A DNA stretch of 64,000 nucleotides. Source: Streptomyces sp. NRRL F-5122. GTDB lineage: Bacteria > Actinomycetota > Actinomycetes > Streptomycetales > Streptomycetaceae. The stretch covers positions 1 through 64,000 of the forward strand of contig NZ_LMWH01000139.1 in NCBI RefSeq assembly GCF_001507435.1, read 5' to 3'. The notes beneath the pieces were generated by a model. It was given only the letters and a program-made list of their open reading frames with translations, was not told the origin of the DNA and did no database searches. How positions within the stretch are numbered: the stretch's first letter is position 1; every line of letters starts with the position of its first letter. Shown piece by piece: positions 33,523 to 42,484 of this stretch. The position numbers and the translations under genes are program-made.

Positions 33523-34435
33523 GAAGTCCGAGAAGAGCGAGAAGTCCGAGAAGTTCGAACGGCTCTCGGTCTTGAAGACCTACAAGCTGTACGTCGGCGG
33601 GAAGTTCCCGCGTTCCGAGAGCGGCCGGGTGTACGAGGTGGCGGACTCCAAGGGCAACTGGCTGGCGAACGCACCGCAGTCCTCCCGCAAGGACGCCCGT
33701 GACGCGGTGGTCGCCGCACGCAAGGCGTTCGGCGGCTGGTCGGGCGCGACGGCGTACAACCGCGGCCAGATCCTGTACCGCATCGCGGAGATGCTGGAGG
33801 GCCGCAAGGACCAGTTCGTACGGGAGGTCGGCGACGCCGAGGGCCTGTCGAAGGCCAAGGCGGCTGCGGTCGTCGACGCGGCGATCGACCGCTGGGTCTG
33901 GTACGCGGGCTGGACCGACAAGATCGCCCAGGTGGTCGGCGGCGGCAACCCGGTGGCGGGCCCGTTCTTCAACCTCTCCTCCCCCGAGCCCACGGGGGTG
34001 GTCGTGGTCCTCGCCCCGCAGGACTCCTCGTTCCTGGGACTGGTCTCGGTGATCGCCCCCGTGATCGCGACCGGCAACACGGCGGTGGTGATCGCGAGCG
34101 AGAAGTCCCCGCTCCCGGCCCTCTCCCTCGGGGAGATCCTGGCCACCTCCGACCTGCCGGGCGGAGTTGTCAACGTCCTCTCCGGCCGTACGACGGAGAT
34201 CGCGGCGCCACTCGCCGCCCACCAGGACGTCAACGCGATCGACCTGGCCGGCGCCGACGAGGTGCTGGCGAAGGAGCTGGAGATCGCCGCGGCGGACAAT
34301 CTGAAGCGCGTTCTTCGTCCACAGCCTGTGGATTACTCGGCGACTCCGGGCACCGAGCGACTGACGGCCTTCCTGGAGACGAAGACGGTCTGGCACCCCA
34401 CGGGGTCGCTGGGCGCGTCCGGTTCGTCGTACTGA
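33515..34435 (+). CDS. Truncated aldehyde dehydrogenase homologue without active site (ALDH16-like C-domain)
   Basis: The 306-residue protein keeps the cofactor-domain pattern (YKLYVGGKFPRSESGR, YRIAEMLEGRKDQFVREV, PTGVVVVLAPQDSSFLGLVS, GGVVNVLSGRT) and the oligomerisation tail (TAFLETKTVWHPTG). It lacks the catalytic domain with the essential Cys and Glu. Normal family members are 450-500 residues. The N-terminus is four tandem SEK/SEK-like triplets (MSEKSEKSEKSEKFE), a 9-bp repeat that could vary in number. It overlaps the preceding gene by 8 bp, so the products are probably made together and may form a heteromer. It is inferred to be a structural, non-catalytic subunit. Confidence 0.85.
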   Translation: MSEKSEKSEKSEKFERLSVLKTYKLYVGGKFPRSESGRVYEVADSKGNWLANAPQSSRKDARDAVVAARKAFGGWSGATAYNRGQILYRIAEMLEGRKDQFVREVGDAEGLSKAKAAAVVDAAIDRWVWYAGWTDKIAQVVGGGNPVAGPFFNLSSPEPTGVVVVLAPQDSSFLGLVSVIAPVIATGNTAVVIASEKSPLPALSLGEILATSDLPGGVVNVLSGRTTEIAAPLAAHQDVNAIDLAGADEVLAKELEIAAADNLKRVLRPQPVDYSATPGTERLTAFLETKTVWHPTGSLGASGSSY

Positions 34436-34450
34436 CGCCCGAGAACCGAA

Positions 34451-34488
34451 GAGCCGCGTTGCCCCGCCGTCTCGGGGAAACGCGGCTC
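34451..34488. terminator. Bidirectional terminator between convergent genes
   Basis: GAGCCGCGTTGCCCC (34451-34465) pairs with GGGGAAACGCGGCTC (34474-34488), nearly perfect 15-bp stem, between the aldehyde dehydrogenase homologue and the secreted-protein gene. Confidence 0.75.
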
Positions 34489-34515
34489 TCCGCCGTCCGG
34501 GCCGCGCACAACCGC

Positions 34516-34914
34516 TCAGTGCACCGCGCCGAGCACCTGTCCGAGCAGCGGCACACCGCCCAGCGACGGCGCCTGCGCCACCGGCCGGGTCAGGGCCTGT
34601 GAGGACAGCGGCGCGAAGTCGGCGACCTGGGTGGCGACTCCGTTGTCGAGCGGGTCGACTCCCGTACCCGCCAGCGGGTTGGGCTTGAGGCCCGCGACCG
34701 GACCGGTCGCGTGTCCCACGGTCCCGGTCAGCGCCGACAGCGCCGCCTGCGGGTCGGTGTGGCCGAGCGACGCGGGCCGCGCCGCCCCGTCCAGGACCGG
34801 AGCGGAGTCCGCCGACGCCGTGGCCGCACCCGCCGCCAGTGCGGCGCCCGTGGTCGCCAGGGCGACGAGAGTCCGCCGGACGGCGGGGTTCCTGGGGGAA
34901 GCGTGTCGTGCCAT
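34516..34914 (-). CDS. Small secreted protein, unknown function
   Basis: The 132-residue product (MARHASPRNPAVRRTLVALA) has a Sec signal peptide ending TASA. The mature region is rich in Pro, Leu, Gly and Val (AGLKPNPLAGTGVDPLDNGVATQV, SLGGVPLLGQVLGAV) with no cysteine. A protein of the same style is encoded at 40834-41184. Such small GLP-rich secreted proteins are common in Streptomyces and have no established role. An ATG 36 bp upstream is an alternative start, but the one used places the signal peptide at the N-terminus. Confidence 0.65.
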   Translation of the reverse strand: MARHASPRNPAVRRTLVALATTGAALAAGAATASADSAPVLDGAARPASLGHTDPQAALSALTGTVGHATGPVAGLKPNPLAGTGVDPLDNGVATQVADFAPLSSQALTRPVAQAPSLGGVPLLGQVLGAVH

Positions 34915-35043
34915 GGCTGCTGCCACCTTCTCCGTGCTCAAGGTAATCATGTCGGCACACAGGGTAGTTGAGGTGTGATCTGTGCTCCAAACGTCGACCC
35001 GCGGGGTCGGCCAGGTGGACGCAATGCGTCAGACTGGTGTCTC

Positions 35044-35679
35044 GTGAGTCCTCATCCCCCGGCCCCCGCCCGCGTTGTGCTGCTCTGCGGCCCCTCCGGT
35101 TCCGGCAAGTCCCTCGTCGCCGCCCTCTCCGGGCTCCCCGTGCTGCGGCTCGACGACTTCTACAAGGAGGGCGACGACCCGACACTGCCCCTGGTGGAGG
35201 GGAGTTCGGACATCGACTGGGACCACCCGCGGTCCTGGGACGCTGACGTCGCGGTCGCGGCCATCGCCGAACTGTGCGCCACGGGCCGTACGACGATCCC
35301 GGTGTACGACATCGCGCGCAGTGCGCGCACGGGCGAGGAGACACTGCACTTCGACCGCACGCCGGTCTTCGTCGCGGAGGGCGTCTTCGCCGCCGAGGTC
35401 GTGGAGCGGTGCAGGGAACTCGGCCTCCTCGCCGACGCGCTGTGCCTGACCCGCGGTCCCGTCACCACGTTCCGCCGCCGCTTCGTGCGCGACCTCAAGG
35501 AGGGCCGCAAGTCGGTCCCGTTCCTGCTGCGTCGCGGCTGGCGGCTGATGCGGGCGGAACGGTCGATCGTCGCCCGCCAGACCGGCCTCGGCGCCCACGC
35601 CTGCGGCCGGGACGAGGCGCTGAGCCGGCTGGACGCCGCGGCCGCGGGACGGCGCGCATCGCTGCGCACGGCCGCCTGA
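35044..35679 (+). CDS. udk: Uridine kinase family ATPase
   Basis: The 211-residue protein starts at GTG 35044 (MSPHPPAPARVVLLCGPSGSGKS) with a perfect Walker A at residues 15-22, then LRLDDFYKEGDD, the conserved DDFY segment of uridine kinases, the PVYDIARSART substrate loop and VFVAEGVFAAEVV as Walker B-like strand. Uridine kinase phosphorylates uridine and cytidine, which fits the nucleoside theme of the window. It is short for the family but complete. It shares a terminator with convergent sigQ. Confidence 0.85.
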   Translation: MSPHPPAPARVVLLCGPSGSGKSLVAALSGLPVLRLDDFYKEGDDPTLPLVEGSSDIDWDHPRSWDADVAVAAIAELCATGRTTIPVYDIARSARTGEETLHFDRTPVFVAEGVFAAEVVERCRELGLLADALCLTRGPVTTFRRRFVRDLKEGRKSVPFLLRRGWRLMRAERSIVARQTGLGAHACGRDEALSRLDAAAAGRRASLRTAA

Positions 35680-35704
35680 CCGCCTGACCCGCCGCAAAGA
35701 AAAA

Positions 35705-35739
35705 CGGGACTGGACGGACCCCCCGGCCCTCCAGTCCCG
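35705..35739. terminator. Bidirectional terminator between udk and sigQ
   Basis: CGGGACTGGA (35705-35714) pairs perfectly with TCCAGTCCCG (35730-35739). A-tract AAAAA precedes and a C-rich run follows. It serves both convergent genes. Confidence 0.75.
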
Positions 35740-35861
35740 CTCTCCCCCCGTGGTGGAACTTCCCCCGTGGTCCCCCGTGACCCCGTTGTTCCCCCCCAGC
35801 GGCCCCCCGTTGCCGCTCCCCCGTATTCCCCCTGCGAGGCTCCCCCCGAGCCCCTGATCCC

Positions 35862-36599
35862 TCAGGCGACAAGCTCCCCGAAGGACTCCTCCTCGTCACG
35901 GCCGAAGCTGAGGACCTCGTCCTCGCGCAGCCGGCGGAGCGACCGCCAGATGCTCGACTTCACCGTGCCGACACTGATGTCGAGGATCTCCGCGATCTCC
36001 GGGTCCGTGCGGCCCTCGTAGTAGCGCAGGACCAGCATGGTGCGCTGGAGTTCGGGCAGCCGGGCCAGCGCCTGCCACAGGACGGCGCGCAGTTCGGTGC
36101 CGCGCATCGCGTCCGTGTCACCGGCGGTCTCCGGCAGCTCCTCGGTCGGGTACTCGTTCAGCTTGCGGCGGCGCCACGCGCTGATGTGCAGGTTGGTCAT
36201 CGTCCGCCGCAGATAGCCCCCCACGGCGGCCTTGTCGCTGATCCGGTCCCAGGCCCGGTACGTCGAGAACAGCGCGCTCTGCAGCAGGTCCTCGGCCTCG
36301 AAGCGGTCACCGGTCAGGTGGTAGGCGGTTGCGTACAGGGAGGCGCGGCGCTCCTCGACATAGGCGGTGAACTCCGCCTCGGTCGCCGAACGGCCCTCCC
36401 CCGAGGTCTCCCCGTACGCGGTTCCCCCGTGAGCCTCCCCCGTGCGTGCGTCAACCACCGTGATGTAACCGGTGTGCTGACGCCCGGTGCCGCGAGCGCA
36501 CCCCCGCCCGCTCACGGCACCGGACTTCTCGGTGTTCCGGGTGACATCGTGCAGACGCGTGACAACTGCGCCCGTGCTGGTGCTGTGCAGCGTGTTCAT
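35862..36599 (-). CDS. sigQ: ECF/SigE-family sigma factor SigQ
   Basis: The 245-residue protein has an N-terminal extension of about 85 residues, then region 2 (FTAYVEERRASLYATAYHLTGDRFEAEDLLQSALFSTYRAWDRI) and region 4 (ALARLPELQRTMLVLRYYEGRTDPEIAEILDISVGTVKSSIWRSL). It is divergently encoded next to afsQ1-afsQ2, exactly as sigQ is in S. coelicolor, where the AfsQ system activates it in response to nitrogen status. ATG 36599 follows a G-rich site (GGGGGGCGCGAG). The shared promoter region contains an AfsQ1 box. Confidence 0.9.
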   Translation of the reverse strand: MNTLHSTSTGAVVTRLHDVTRNTEKSGAVSGRGCARGTGRQHTGYITVVDARTGEAHGGTAYGETSGEGRSATEAEFTAYVEERRASLYATAYHLTGDRFEAEDLLQSALFSTYRAWDRISDKAAVGGYLRRTMTNLHISAWRRRKLNEYPTEELPETAGDTDAMRGTELRAVLWQALARLPELQRTMLVLRYYEGRTDPEIAEILDISVGTVKSSIWRSLRRLREDEVLSFGRDEEESFGELVA

Positions 36600-36694
36600 C
36601 TCGCGCCCCCCGTCGTGGAGTCCCCGGTCATCCGTGCGGCCTTGCTTGTGTCGAAAAGCTTGCCCGGCCCACTTCATCGCCGTGTCCGCCGACT

Positions 36695-36710
36695 GTCACA
36701 GACCTGTCAC
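36695..36710. promoter_or_regulatory. AfsQ1 box between sigQ and afsQ1
   Basis: GTCAC (36695-36699), a 6-bp spacer and GTCAC (36706-36710) match exactly the published AfsQ1 recognition pattern GTnAC-n6-GTnAC. It lies 95 bp before sigQ and 150 bp before afsQ1. Confidence 0.8.
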
Positions 36711-36860
36711 AGGGGCGGTGCGCAGCGACACCTCGACACGAACACGGAGGAGAGTCGTGCGGCTACGCAACCGCACCGCCGTCGTCGCCTCGCGGGCCAA
36801 GACGAGCGGGAGCGCTCCAACGGTCGATAGACGGCCACGGCATGGGCCAGAATGGCCCCC

Positions 36861-37538
36861 GTGCCTTCCCTGTTGCTGATCGAGGACGACGACGCCATCC
36901 GAACGGCCCTGGAGCTCTCTTTGACGCGCCAGGGACACCGTGTGGCCACCGCTGCCACCGGAGAGGACGGTCTCAAACTGCTGCGCGAACAGCGGCCGGA
37001 CCTGATCGTGCTGGACGTGATGCTGCCCGGCATCGACGGGTTCGAGGTGTGCCGGCGCATCCGGCGCACCGACCAGCTGCCGATCATCCTGCTGACCGCG
37101 CGCAGCGACGACATCGACGTCGTGGTGGGGCTCGAGTCGGGCGCGGACGACTACGTCGTCAAGCCCGTGCAGGGCCGGGTGCTCGATGCCCGGATCCGGG
37201 CCGTGCTGCGGCGCGGCGAGCGCGAGTCCAGCGACTCGGCGACGTTCGGCAATGTCGTCATCGACCGGTCGGCCATGACGGTCACCAAGAACGGCGAGGA
37301 CCTCCAGCTGACCCCGACCGAGCTGCGGCTGCTGCTGGAGCTGAGCCGTCGGCCCGGCCAGGCGCTGTCCCGCCAGCAGCTGCTCCGGCTGGTGTGGGAG
37401 CACGACTACCTGGGCGACTCCCGGCTCGTCGACGCCTGCGTGCAGCGGCTGCGCGCCAAGGTCGAGGACGTCCCGTCGTCCCCCACGCTGATCCGTACGG
37501 TCCGCGGCGTCGGCTACCGGCTGGACGCCCCTCAGTGA
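36861..37538 (+). CDS. afsQ1: Two-component response regulator AfsQ1
   Basis: The 225-residue OmpR-family regulator (MPSLLLIEDDDAIRTALELS) has the receiver aspartate D52 in LIVLDVMLPGIDGF, the Thr in ILLTARSDD and Lys in DDYVVKPVQG, then a winged-helix domain (LQLTPTELRLLLELS, DACVQRLRAKVED, RTVRGVGYRLD). GTG 36861 gives the same length as S. coelicolor AfsQ1. AfsQ1 controls antibiotic production and nitrogen genes. The stop overlaps the afsQ2 start (GTGA). Confidence 0.95.
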   Translation: MPSLLLIEDDDAIRTALELSLTRQGHRVATAATGEDGLKLLREQRPDLIVLDVMLPGIDGFEVCRRIRRTDQLPIILLTARSDDIDVVVGLESGADDYVVKPVQGRVLDARIRAVLRRGERESSDSATFGNVVIDRSAMTVTKNGEDLQLTPTELRLLLELSRRPGQALSRQQLLRLVWEHDYLGDSRLVDACVQRLRAKVEDVPSSPTLIRTVRGVGYRLDAPQ

Positions 37539-39100
37539 CGGATCCGCAGGGGGGACGCCGCGGCTTGTCCGCGGCACGCAGGACCGTACAGTCACGCATC
37601 CGCTTCACGAGCCTCAGGCTGCGTCTGGTCGTCGTCTTCGGGCTCGTGGCGCTGACCGCCGCCGTGTCGGCGTCCGCCATCGCGTACTGGCTCAACCGCG
37701 AGGCCGTCCTCACCCGCACCCAGGACGCGGTGCTGCGCGACTTCCAGCAGGAGATGCAGAACCGGGCGAGTTCGCTGCCGGTGCATCCGACACAGGACGA
37801 ACTGCAGCACACCGCCGGGCAGATGGCGAACAGCAGCCAGCGCTTCAGCGTGCTCCTGGTCGCGACCGACGAGCAGGGCAGGACCGTCGTCGGCAACTCC
37901 GACCTGGACACCTTCACGCTGGAGGACGTGCCGAAGTCCCTGCAGAAGGCGGTGAACAAGCAGCAGACGGCGTCGTCGGCGGGCGGGCACGCCTACCACC
38001 TCTACTGGCAGCGGATCGTCGACGGCGGCAAACCGTCCCTGGTGGGCGGCGCGAAGGTGATCGGCGGCGGCCCGACCGGCTATATGCTCAAGTCCCTGGA
38101 GCCGGAGGCCAAGGACCTGAACTCCCTCGCCTGGTCGCTCGGTATCGCCACCGGACTCGCGCTCATCGGCTCGGCCCTGCTCGCGCAGGCGGCCGCCACG
38201 ACCGTGCTCAAGCCGGTGCACCGCCTCGGCATCGCGGCCCGCCGCCTCGGCGAGGGGCAGCTGGACACCCGGCTGCGCGTCTCAGGCACCGACGAACTGG
38301 CGGAGCTGTCCCGGACGTTCAACAGCGCCGCGGAGTCGCTGGAGAAGAAGGTCGCGGACATGAGCTCCCGCGAGGAGGCCTCCCGCCGCTTCGTCGCCGA
38401 CATGTCCCACGAACTGCGGACGCCCCTCACCGCGATCACGGCCGTCACCGAGGTCCTGGAGGAGGAGCTGGACGCCGGGACGGGCGGTCTCGACCCGATG
38501 ATCGAGCCGGCCGTACGACTGGTGGTCAGCGAGACCCGGCGGCTGAACGACCTCGTCGAGAACCTGATGGAGGTCACCCGCTTCGACGCGGGCACGGCCC
38601 GGCTGGTAGTCGACTACGTGGACATCGCCGACCAGATCACCGCGTGCATCGACGCCCGCGCGTGGCTGGACGCCGTCGAACTGAATGCCGAGCGGGGCAT
38701 CATGGCCCGCCTCGACCCGCGCCGCCTCGACGTGATCCTGGCGAACCTGATCGGCAACGCGCTCAAGCACGGCGGTTCGCCGGTTCGGGTCGCGGTGCGC
38801 GAGGAGGGCGAGGAGCTCGTCATCGAGGTGCGCGACCACGGCCCCGGCATCCCCGAGGACGTCCTGCCGCACGTCTTCGACCGCTTCTACAAGGCCAGCG
38901 CCTCACGGCCGCGCTCCGAGGGCAGCGGCCTCGGCCTGTCCATCGCGATGGAGAACGCGCACATCCACGGCGGCGAGATCACGGCCGCCAACTCCCCCGA
39001 GGGCGGGGCGGTGTTCACGCTGCGGCTGCCGCGCGACGCGTCGCCGCTGGTCGAGGAGGAGAAGCGGAACGGGAACGGCACAAAGGGGAACGCCCGATGA
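37535..39100 (+). CDS. afsQ2: Sensor histidine kinase AfsQ2
   Basis: The 521-residue kinase starts at the GTG overlapping the afsQ1 stop. It has TM1 at about 30-52, an extracytoplasmic sensor loop of about 140 residues, TM2 at about 205-228, a HAMP domain, the phosphoacceptor His292 in FVADMSHELRTPLTA, and ATPase motifs NLIGNALKHG, DHGPGIPEDVLPHVFDRF and GSGLGLSIAMENAH. It phosphorylates AfsQ1. The downstream lipoprotein gene overlaps by 4 bp. Confidence 0.94.
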   Translation: MTDPQGGRRGLSAARRTVQSRIRFTSLRLRLVVVFGLVALTAAVSASAIAYWLNREAVLTRTQDAVLRDFQQEMQNRASSLPVHPTQDELQHTAGQMANSSQRFSVLLVATDEQGRTVVGNSDLDTFTLEDVPKSLQKAVNKQQTASSAGGHAYHLYWQRIVDGGKPSLVGGAKVIGGGPTGYMLKSLEPEAKDLNSLAWSLGIATGLALIGSALLAQAAATTVLKPVHRLGIAARRLGEGQLDTRLRVSGTDELAELSRTFNSAAESLEKKVADMSSREEASRRFVADMSHELRTPLTAITAVTEVLEEELDAGTGGLDPMIEPAVRLVVSETRRLNDLVENLMEVTRFDAGTARLVVDYVDIADQITACIDARAWLDAVELNAERGIMARLDPRRLDVILANLIGNALKHGGSPVRVAVREEGEELVIEVRDHGPGIPEDVLPHVFDRFYKASASRPRSEGSGLGLSIAMENAHIHGGEITAANSPEGGAVFTLRLPRDASPLVEEEKRNGNGTKGNAR

Positions 39101-39711
39101 GAAGACGTGGCGTGCGCCCCTGGCTGGCCGTTCCGCTGCTGGCCGCGCTGCTGGCCGGCTGCGGCATCCGCTCCACCCAGGTGCCGACGGACTTCGGCCC
39201 CGCGCCGTCCCGGATGCCGTGCGCGCTGTCCGGCGCGGATCTGTCCACCCAGGCGGGTCGCGGCATCCCGGTCCAGGTCTTCCTGCTGTGCGCCTCGCAA
39301 CTGGTGACGGTGGACCGTTCGGTGCGCATCCCGGACGGCACGGCCGAGGCCGAGCGGCGGGTTCTGGTGGCCCAGGGACTGCTCGACCAGCTCGCCGCGA
39401 AGCCGTCCGCCGCGGAGAAGCAGGCGGGCTACACGACGGACGTGTCGGAGGGCGTCAAGGTGAGCGGGCCGCGCGGCAGGGACCCGGAGGACACCTTCCG
39501 GCTGAGCACCCGGGTGCAGGACCTCACCCCCTTCGCCCTGGCGCAGATCGTGTGCACGTTCGCCGACTCCGAGGCCACCGCCGCCGACGACGGCACGGTC
39601 GTGCTCGGCGGATCCGACGCCCAGCAATTGCGCCGGTACGAGTGCACGACCGATGTGCGCTCCCACCCGGGCGAGAAGCAGCCGCCGTCCACGGAGGTCA
39701 CCTCCCCCTGA
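39097..39711 (+). CDS. afsQ3: AfsQ-associated lipoprotein
   Basis: The 204-residue product begins MRRRGVRPWLAVPLLAALLAGCGIRS, a lipoprotein signal with lipobox LLAGC. The mature part resembles GerMN-like anti-sigma-regulator domains (SQLVTVDRSVRIPDGTAEAERRVLVAQGLLDQLAAKP). Translation is coupled to afsQ2 (ATGA overlap), so the protein probably modulates the sensor at the outer membrane face. The name AfsQ3 follows the S. coelicolor cluster order. Confidence 0.82.
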   Translation: MRRRGVRPWLAVPLLAALLAGCGIRSTQVPTDFGPAPSRMPCALSGADLSTQAGRGIPVQVFLLCASQLVTVDRSVRIPDGTAEAERRVLVAQGLLDQLAAKPSAAEKQAGYTTDVSEGVKVSGPRGRDPEDTFRLSTRVQDLTPFALAQIVCTFADSEATAADDGTVVLGGSDAQQLRRYECTTDVRSHPGEKQPPSTEVTSP

Positions 39712-39773
39712 GCGACCACACCGGCGTCCTCTCTCCGGTTCCTCGCCCGGGGATCGTGTGAGGAACCGTTCAT

Positions 39774-40379
39774 ATGCCGGCGGCGCGACGCGGAACCGGA
39801 GGCACCGGAGGCGGCGTCTTGGGGGGCGTGCAGCGTCAAGGCTCGATCGGCGGCAGCGCCGTGATCCGCGTCCGTGTGGCAGGGGGTGTCCTCCTCGTCG
39901 CACATCTCGTGCTCGTCGCCTGGATCACACTGCGCCCGCTGGACGTGCCCTGGGTGAGGCCCGCCAACCTCCATCCGCTCGCCGGTATCCGAGCCGACCT
40001 CGTGCTGGGCTGGCCGGAGGCCGCCCGGCGCATCGGGAAGGGGCTCGCGCTGCTCGCTCCGCTCGGGGTGCTGCTGCCCATGGCGGGCGGCCGGCTCCAC
40101 GTCTCGCCGTTCGCCTCGCTGGCCCGTACGGTCGCCGCGGGCAGTCTGATCTCCCTGGGCATCGAGCTGGTGCAGACCGGGGTCCCCGGTCAGGTCGTGG
40201 ACATCGACACGATCCTGCTCAGCACGGTCGGTGTGGCGCTGGCCCACCTGCTGGTCGTCCCCGCGGCGCGGTACCGGCTCCGCCGCCTGGCCGAGCACCG
40301 GCGCCGGTCCGCCCACCCCAGGGAGGAGCCGTCCCAGGGGCGGACCCCGACGATTCCCAGGGTCGGGATAGCTCCGTAG
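39774..40379 (+). CDS. VanZ-like family membrane protein
   Basis: The 201-residue protein has four TM segments between residues 33 and 165 with the VanZ-like pattern (LVAWITLRPLDVPW...NLHPLAGI, ISLGIELVQTGVPGQVVDIDTILLSTVGVALAHLL; ELxQ and the DIDDxxxNxxG-like motif). VanZ gives low teicoplanin resistance in enterococci; in Streptomyces the role is unknown. ATG 39774 follows GAGGAA at an 8-bp spacing; GTG 39828 is an alternative shorter start that would place the first TM nearer the N-terminus. Confidence 0.82.
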   Translation: MPAARRGTGGTGGGVLGGVQRQGSIGGSAVIRVRVAGGVLLVAHLVLVAWITLRPLDVPWVRPANLHPLAGIRADLVLGWPEAARRIGKGLALLAPLGVLLPMAGGRLHVSPFASLARTVAAGSLISLGIELVQTGVPGQVVDIDTILLSTVGVALAHLLVVPAARYRLRRLAEHRRRSAHPREEPSQGRTPTIPRVGIAP

Positions 40380-40544
40380 AGTGACGCTTCGCCCCCCTTC
40401 GTCCCCGTAGCGTGAAGGATATCGAAAGCGACGAGGAAGCCTCACCGCCGCACAGCACGGACGGCATCGGGGACCCGGACGCGATCGGCCGTCCCGGCAG
40501 CCGCCGGGACCGGATTCCCGGCTACGGTTCGCGAAGGAGCCACC

Positions 40545-40751
40545 ATGACCGCCCTGGCCCGCCCCACTCACGGACGGATGATCGGCGGAGTGTGCGCAGC
40601 GCTGGCACGGCGCTTCGGCACCTCCGCCACCACGATGCGCGTGATCTTCGTGCTGTCGTGCCTGCTGCCCGGCCCCCAGTTCCTGCTCTACATAGCCCTG
40701 TGGATCCTGTTCCCCTCGGAGGAGAAGGCGGGCGCACACACGGCCTGGTGA
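40545..40751 (+). CDS. PspC domain membrane protein
   Basis: The 68-residue protein matches the PspC domain (PTHGRMIGGVCAALARRFGTSATTMRVIFVLSCLLPGPQFLLYIALWILFP) with two hydrophobic segments. PspC proteins take part in membrane-stress responses; this one is a stand-alone domain. A strong AAGGAG site lies 7 bp before the ATG. It converges on the small secreted protein gene with a shared terminator. Confidence 0.88.
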   Translation: MTALARPTHGRMIGGVCAALARRFGTSATTMRVIFVLSCLLPGPQFLLYIALWILFPSEEKAGAHTAW

Positions 40752-40773
40752 CGGCCGGTGCTCCGGCAACCGC

Positions 40774-40820
40774 ACGCACGCGAAGGGGCGTCCCGACCCG
40801 GGGCGCCCCTTCGCGTGCGT
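40774..40820. terminator. Strong bidirectional terminator
   Basis: A 17-bp stem (40774-40790 with 40804-40820) with a 13-base loop lies between the convergent pspC-type and secreted-protein genes. Confidence 0.8.
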
Positions 40821-40833
40821 CGAACCCGTCGCG

Positions 40834-41184
40834 TCAGCCCAGCGGGATGCCGTTCAGCGGCAGGCCGTGGCTGGGCAGTCCCTTGACCGGCAGACCACCG
40901 AGCAGCCCGGTGACCGGGGCCGCCGGACCGTCGGAGAGGGCCTGGTGGGCGGCCGGCTGCGCGGCGCTCACCGCCCGGCCGAGCGCGCTCTGCCCCTGGC
41001 CGAGTGCCTCACCCGCGCCGGGCACCATCCCGGCGACACCGCCCACCGGCAGCGCCTGGGAGACGGTGTCGAGCCCGGTGACGTCCGGCGTGGCCGGGGC
41101 GGCGCTCGCAACACCGGCGCCCGTGGCGGCGAAGGCGGCACCGAGAGCGGCGACACCGAGGGTCTTGGCAGCAGACTGCTTCAT
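40834..41184 (-). CDS. Small secreted GLP-rich protein
   Basis: The 116-residue product has a signal peptide (MKQSAAKTLGVAALGAAFAA, cleavage after ASA) and a mature region rich in Gly, Pro, Leu and Ala ending PVKGLPSHGLPLNGIPLG, a short degenerate GLP repeat. It resembles the protein at 34516-34914 in size and composition. Function unknown; small secreted repeats of this kind may be cell-wall or surface components. The start is well supported by the signal peptide. Confidence 0.68.
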   Translation of the reverse strand: MKQSAAKTLGVAALGAAFAATGAGVASAAPATPDVTGLDTVSQALPVGGVAGMVPGAGEALGQGQSALGRAVSAAQPAAHQALSDGPAAPVTGLLGGLPVKGLPSHGLPLNGIPLG

Positions 41185-41313
41185 GATGAACGCGTCCTTG
41201 GTCCGTTGACGGAGATGTGAGCGGTCCAGAACCGTAAACACGTGAATCGGCGATCCGCAAACATCACAAAGCGGCCGGAAAAATGGCTCCCGGCCGCCCC
41301 GAAAACGAGCCAG

Positions 41314-42468
41314 TCAGTCCTCGGACTCCACAGAACCGCTGGTGGAGGCGGTCTGCTTGAACAGCCATTCGGACTTCAATTCTGCGTATCCCGGCTTGAT
41401 GACGTCATTGATCATCGCCAGCCGTTCATCGAAAGGAATGAATGCTGACTTCATAGCATTGACAGAGAACCATTGAAGATCCTCGAGCGTGTAACCGAAT
41501 GCCTCGACCAGATGGTCGAATTCCCGGCTCATGCTCGTCCCCGACATCAGACGATTGTCCGTGTTCACCGTGGCACGGAAGTGCAGCCGCCGCAGCAGCC
41601 CGATGGGGTGGTCCGTGTACGAGTCGGCCGCCCCGGTCTGCAGATTGGAGCTGGGGCACAACTCGAGCGGGATGCGCTTGTCGCGCACGTACGAGGCGAG
41701 GCGCCCGAGCTTGACCGAACCGTCGTCGAGGACCTGGATGTCGTCGATGATCCGCACCCCGTGCCCGAGCCGGTCGGCGCCGCACCACTGAAGCGCCTGC
41801 CAGATGGACGGCAGCCCGAAGGCCTCTCCGGCGTGGATGGTGAAGTGGTTGTTCTCGCGCTTGAGGTACTCGAAGGCGTCCAGGTGCCGGGTGGGCGGGT
41901 AACCGGCCTCGGCTCCGGCGATGTCGAAGCCGACCACGCCGAGATCCCGGTAGCGGTTCGCCAGTTCGGCGATCTCCAGGGCACGGGCCGCGTGCCGCAT
42001 GGCGGTGAGCAGGGCGCCGACCCGGATGCGGTGTCCGTTCTCCCTGGCCTGCCGCTCGCCCTGGCGGAAGCCCTCGTTGACGGCCTCGACGACCTCCTCG
42101 AGGCTGAGCCCGCCCTCCAGATGCTGCTCGGGCGCATAGCGCACCTCCGCATAGACGACGCCGTCCTCGGCGAGGTCCTCGGCGCACTCGGCGGCCACGC
42201 GCACCAGCGCCTCGCGGGTCTGCATCACCCCGACGGTGTGCGAGAAGGTCTCCAGGTACCGCTCCAGCGAACCCGAGTCGGCTGCCTCGCGGAACCACAC
42301 GCCGAGCTTGTCCGGATCCGTCTCGGGGAGATGCGCATAGCCGGTGTCCCGGGCGAGTTCGACGATCGTCCCGGGGCGCAGGCCCCCGTCGAGATGGTCG
42401 TGCAGCAGGACCTTGGGAGCCCGGCGGATCTGATCCAAGCTCGGGGTGTTCTGGTGCTGGCTCGTCAT
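41314..42468 (-). CDS. add: Adenosine deaminase
   Basis: The 384-residue enzyme has the zinc and substrate motifs LLHDHLDGG near residue 24, [24 protein letters not shown] and [16 protein letters not shown]. It deaminates adenosine and deoxyadenosine to (deoxy)inosine for PunA. ATG 42468 is chosen since TATGGT ends six bases before it, indicating a leaderless mRNA with the salvage palindrome four bases further up. Its AT-rich 3' end (41330-41470) differs from the rest of the gene. Confidence 0.94.
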   Translation of the reverse strand: MTSQHQNTPSLDQIRRAPKVLLHDHLDGGLRPGTIVELARDTGYAHLPETDPDKLGVWFREAADSGSLERYLETFSHTVGVMQTREALVRVAAECAEDLAEDGVVYAEVRYAPEQHLEGGLSLEEVVEAVNEGFRQGERQARENGHRIRVGALLTAMRHAARALEIAELANRYRDLGVVGFDIAGAEAGYPPTRHLDAFEYLKRENNHFTIHAGEAFGLPSIWQALQWCGADRLGHGVRIIDDIQVLDDGSVKLGRLASYVRDKRIPLELCPSSNLQTGAADSYTDHPIGLLRRLHFRATVNTDNRLMSGTSMSREFDHLVEAFGYTLEDLQWFSVNAMKSAFIPFDERLAMINDVIKPGYAELKSEWLFKQTASTSGSVESED

Positions 42469-42484
42469 TGCCGCACCATAGCGC

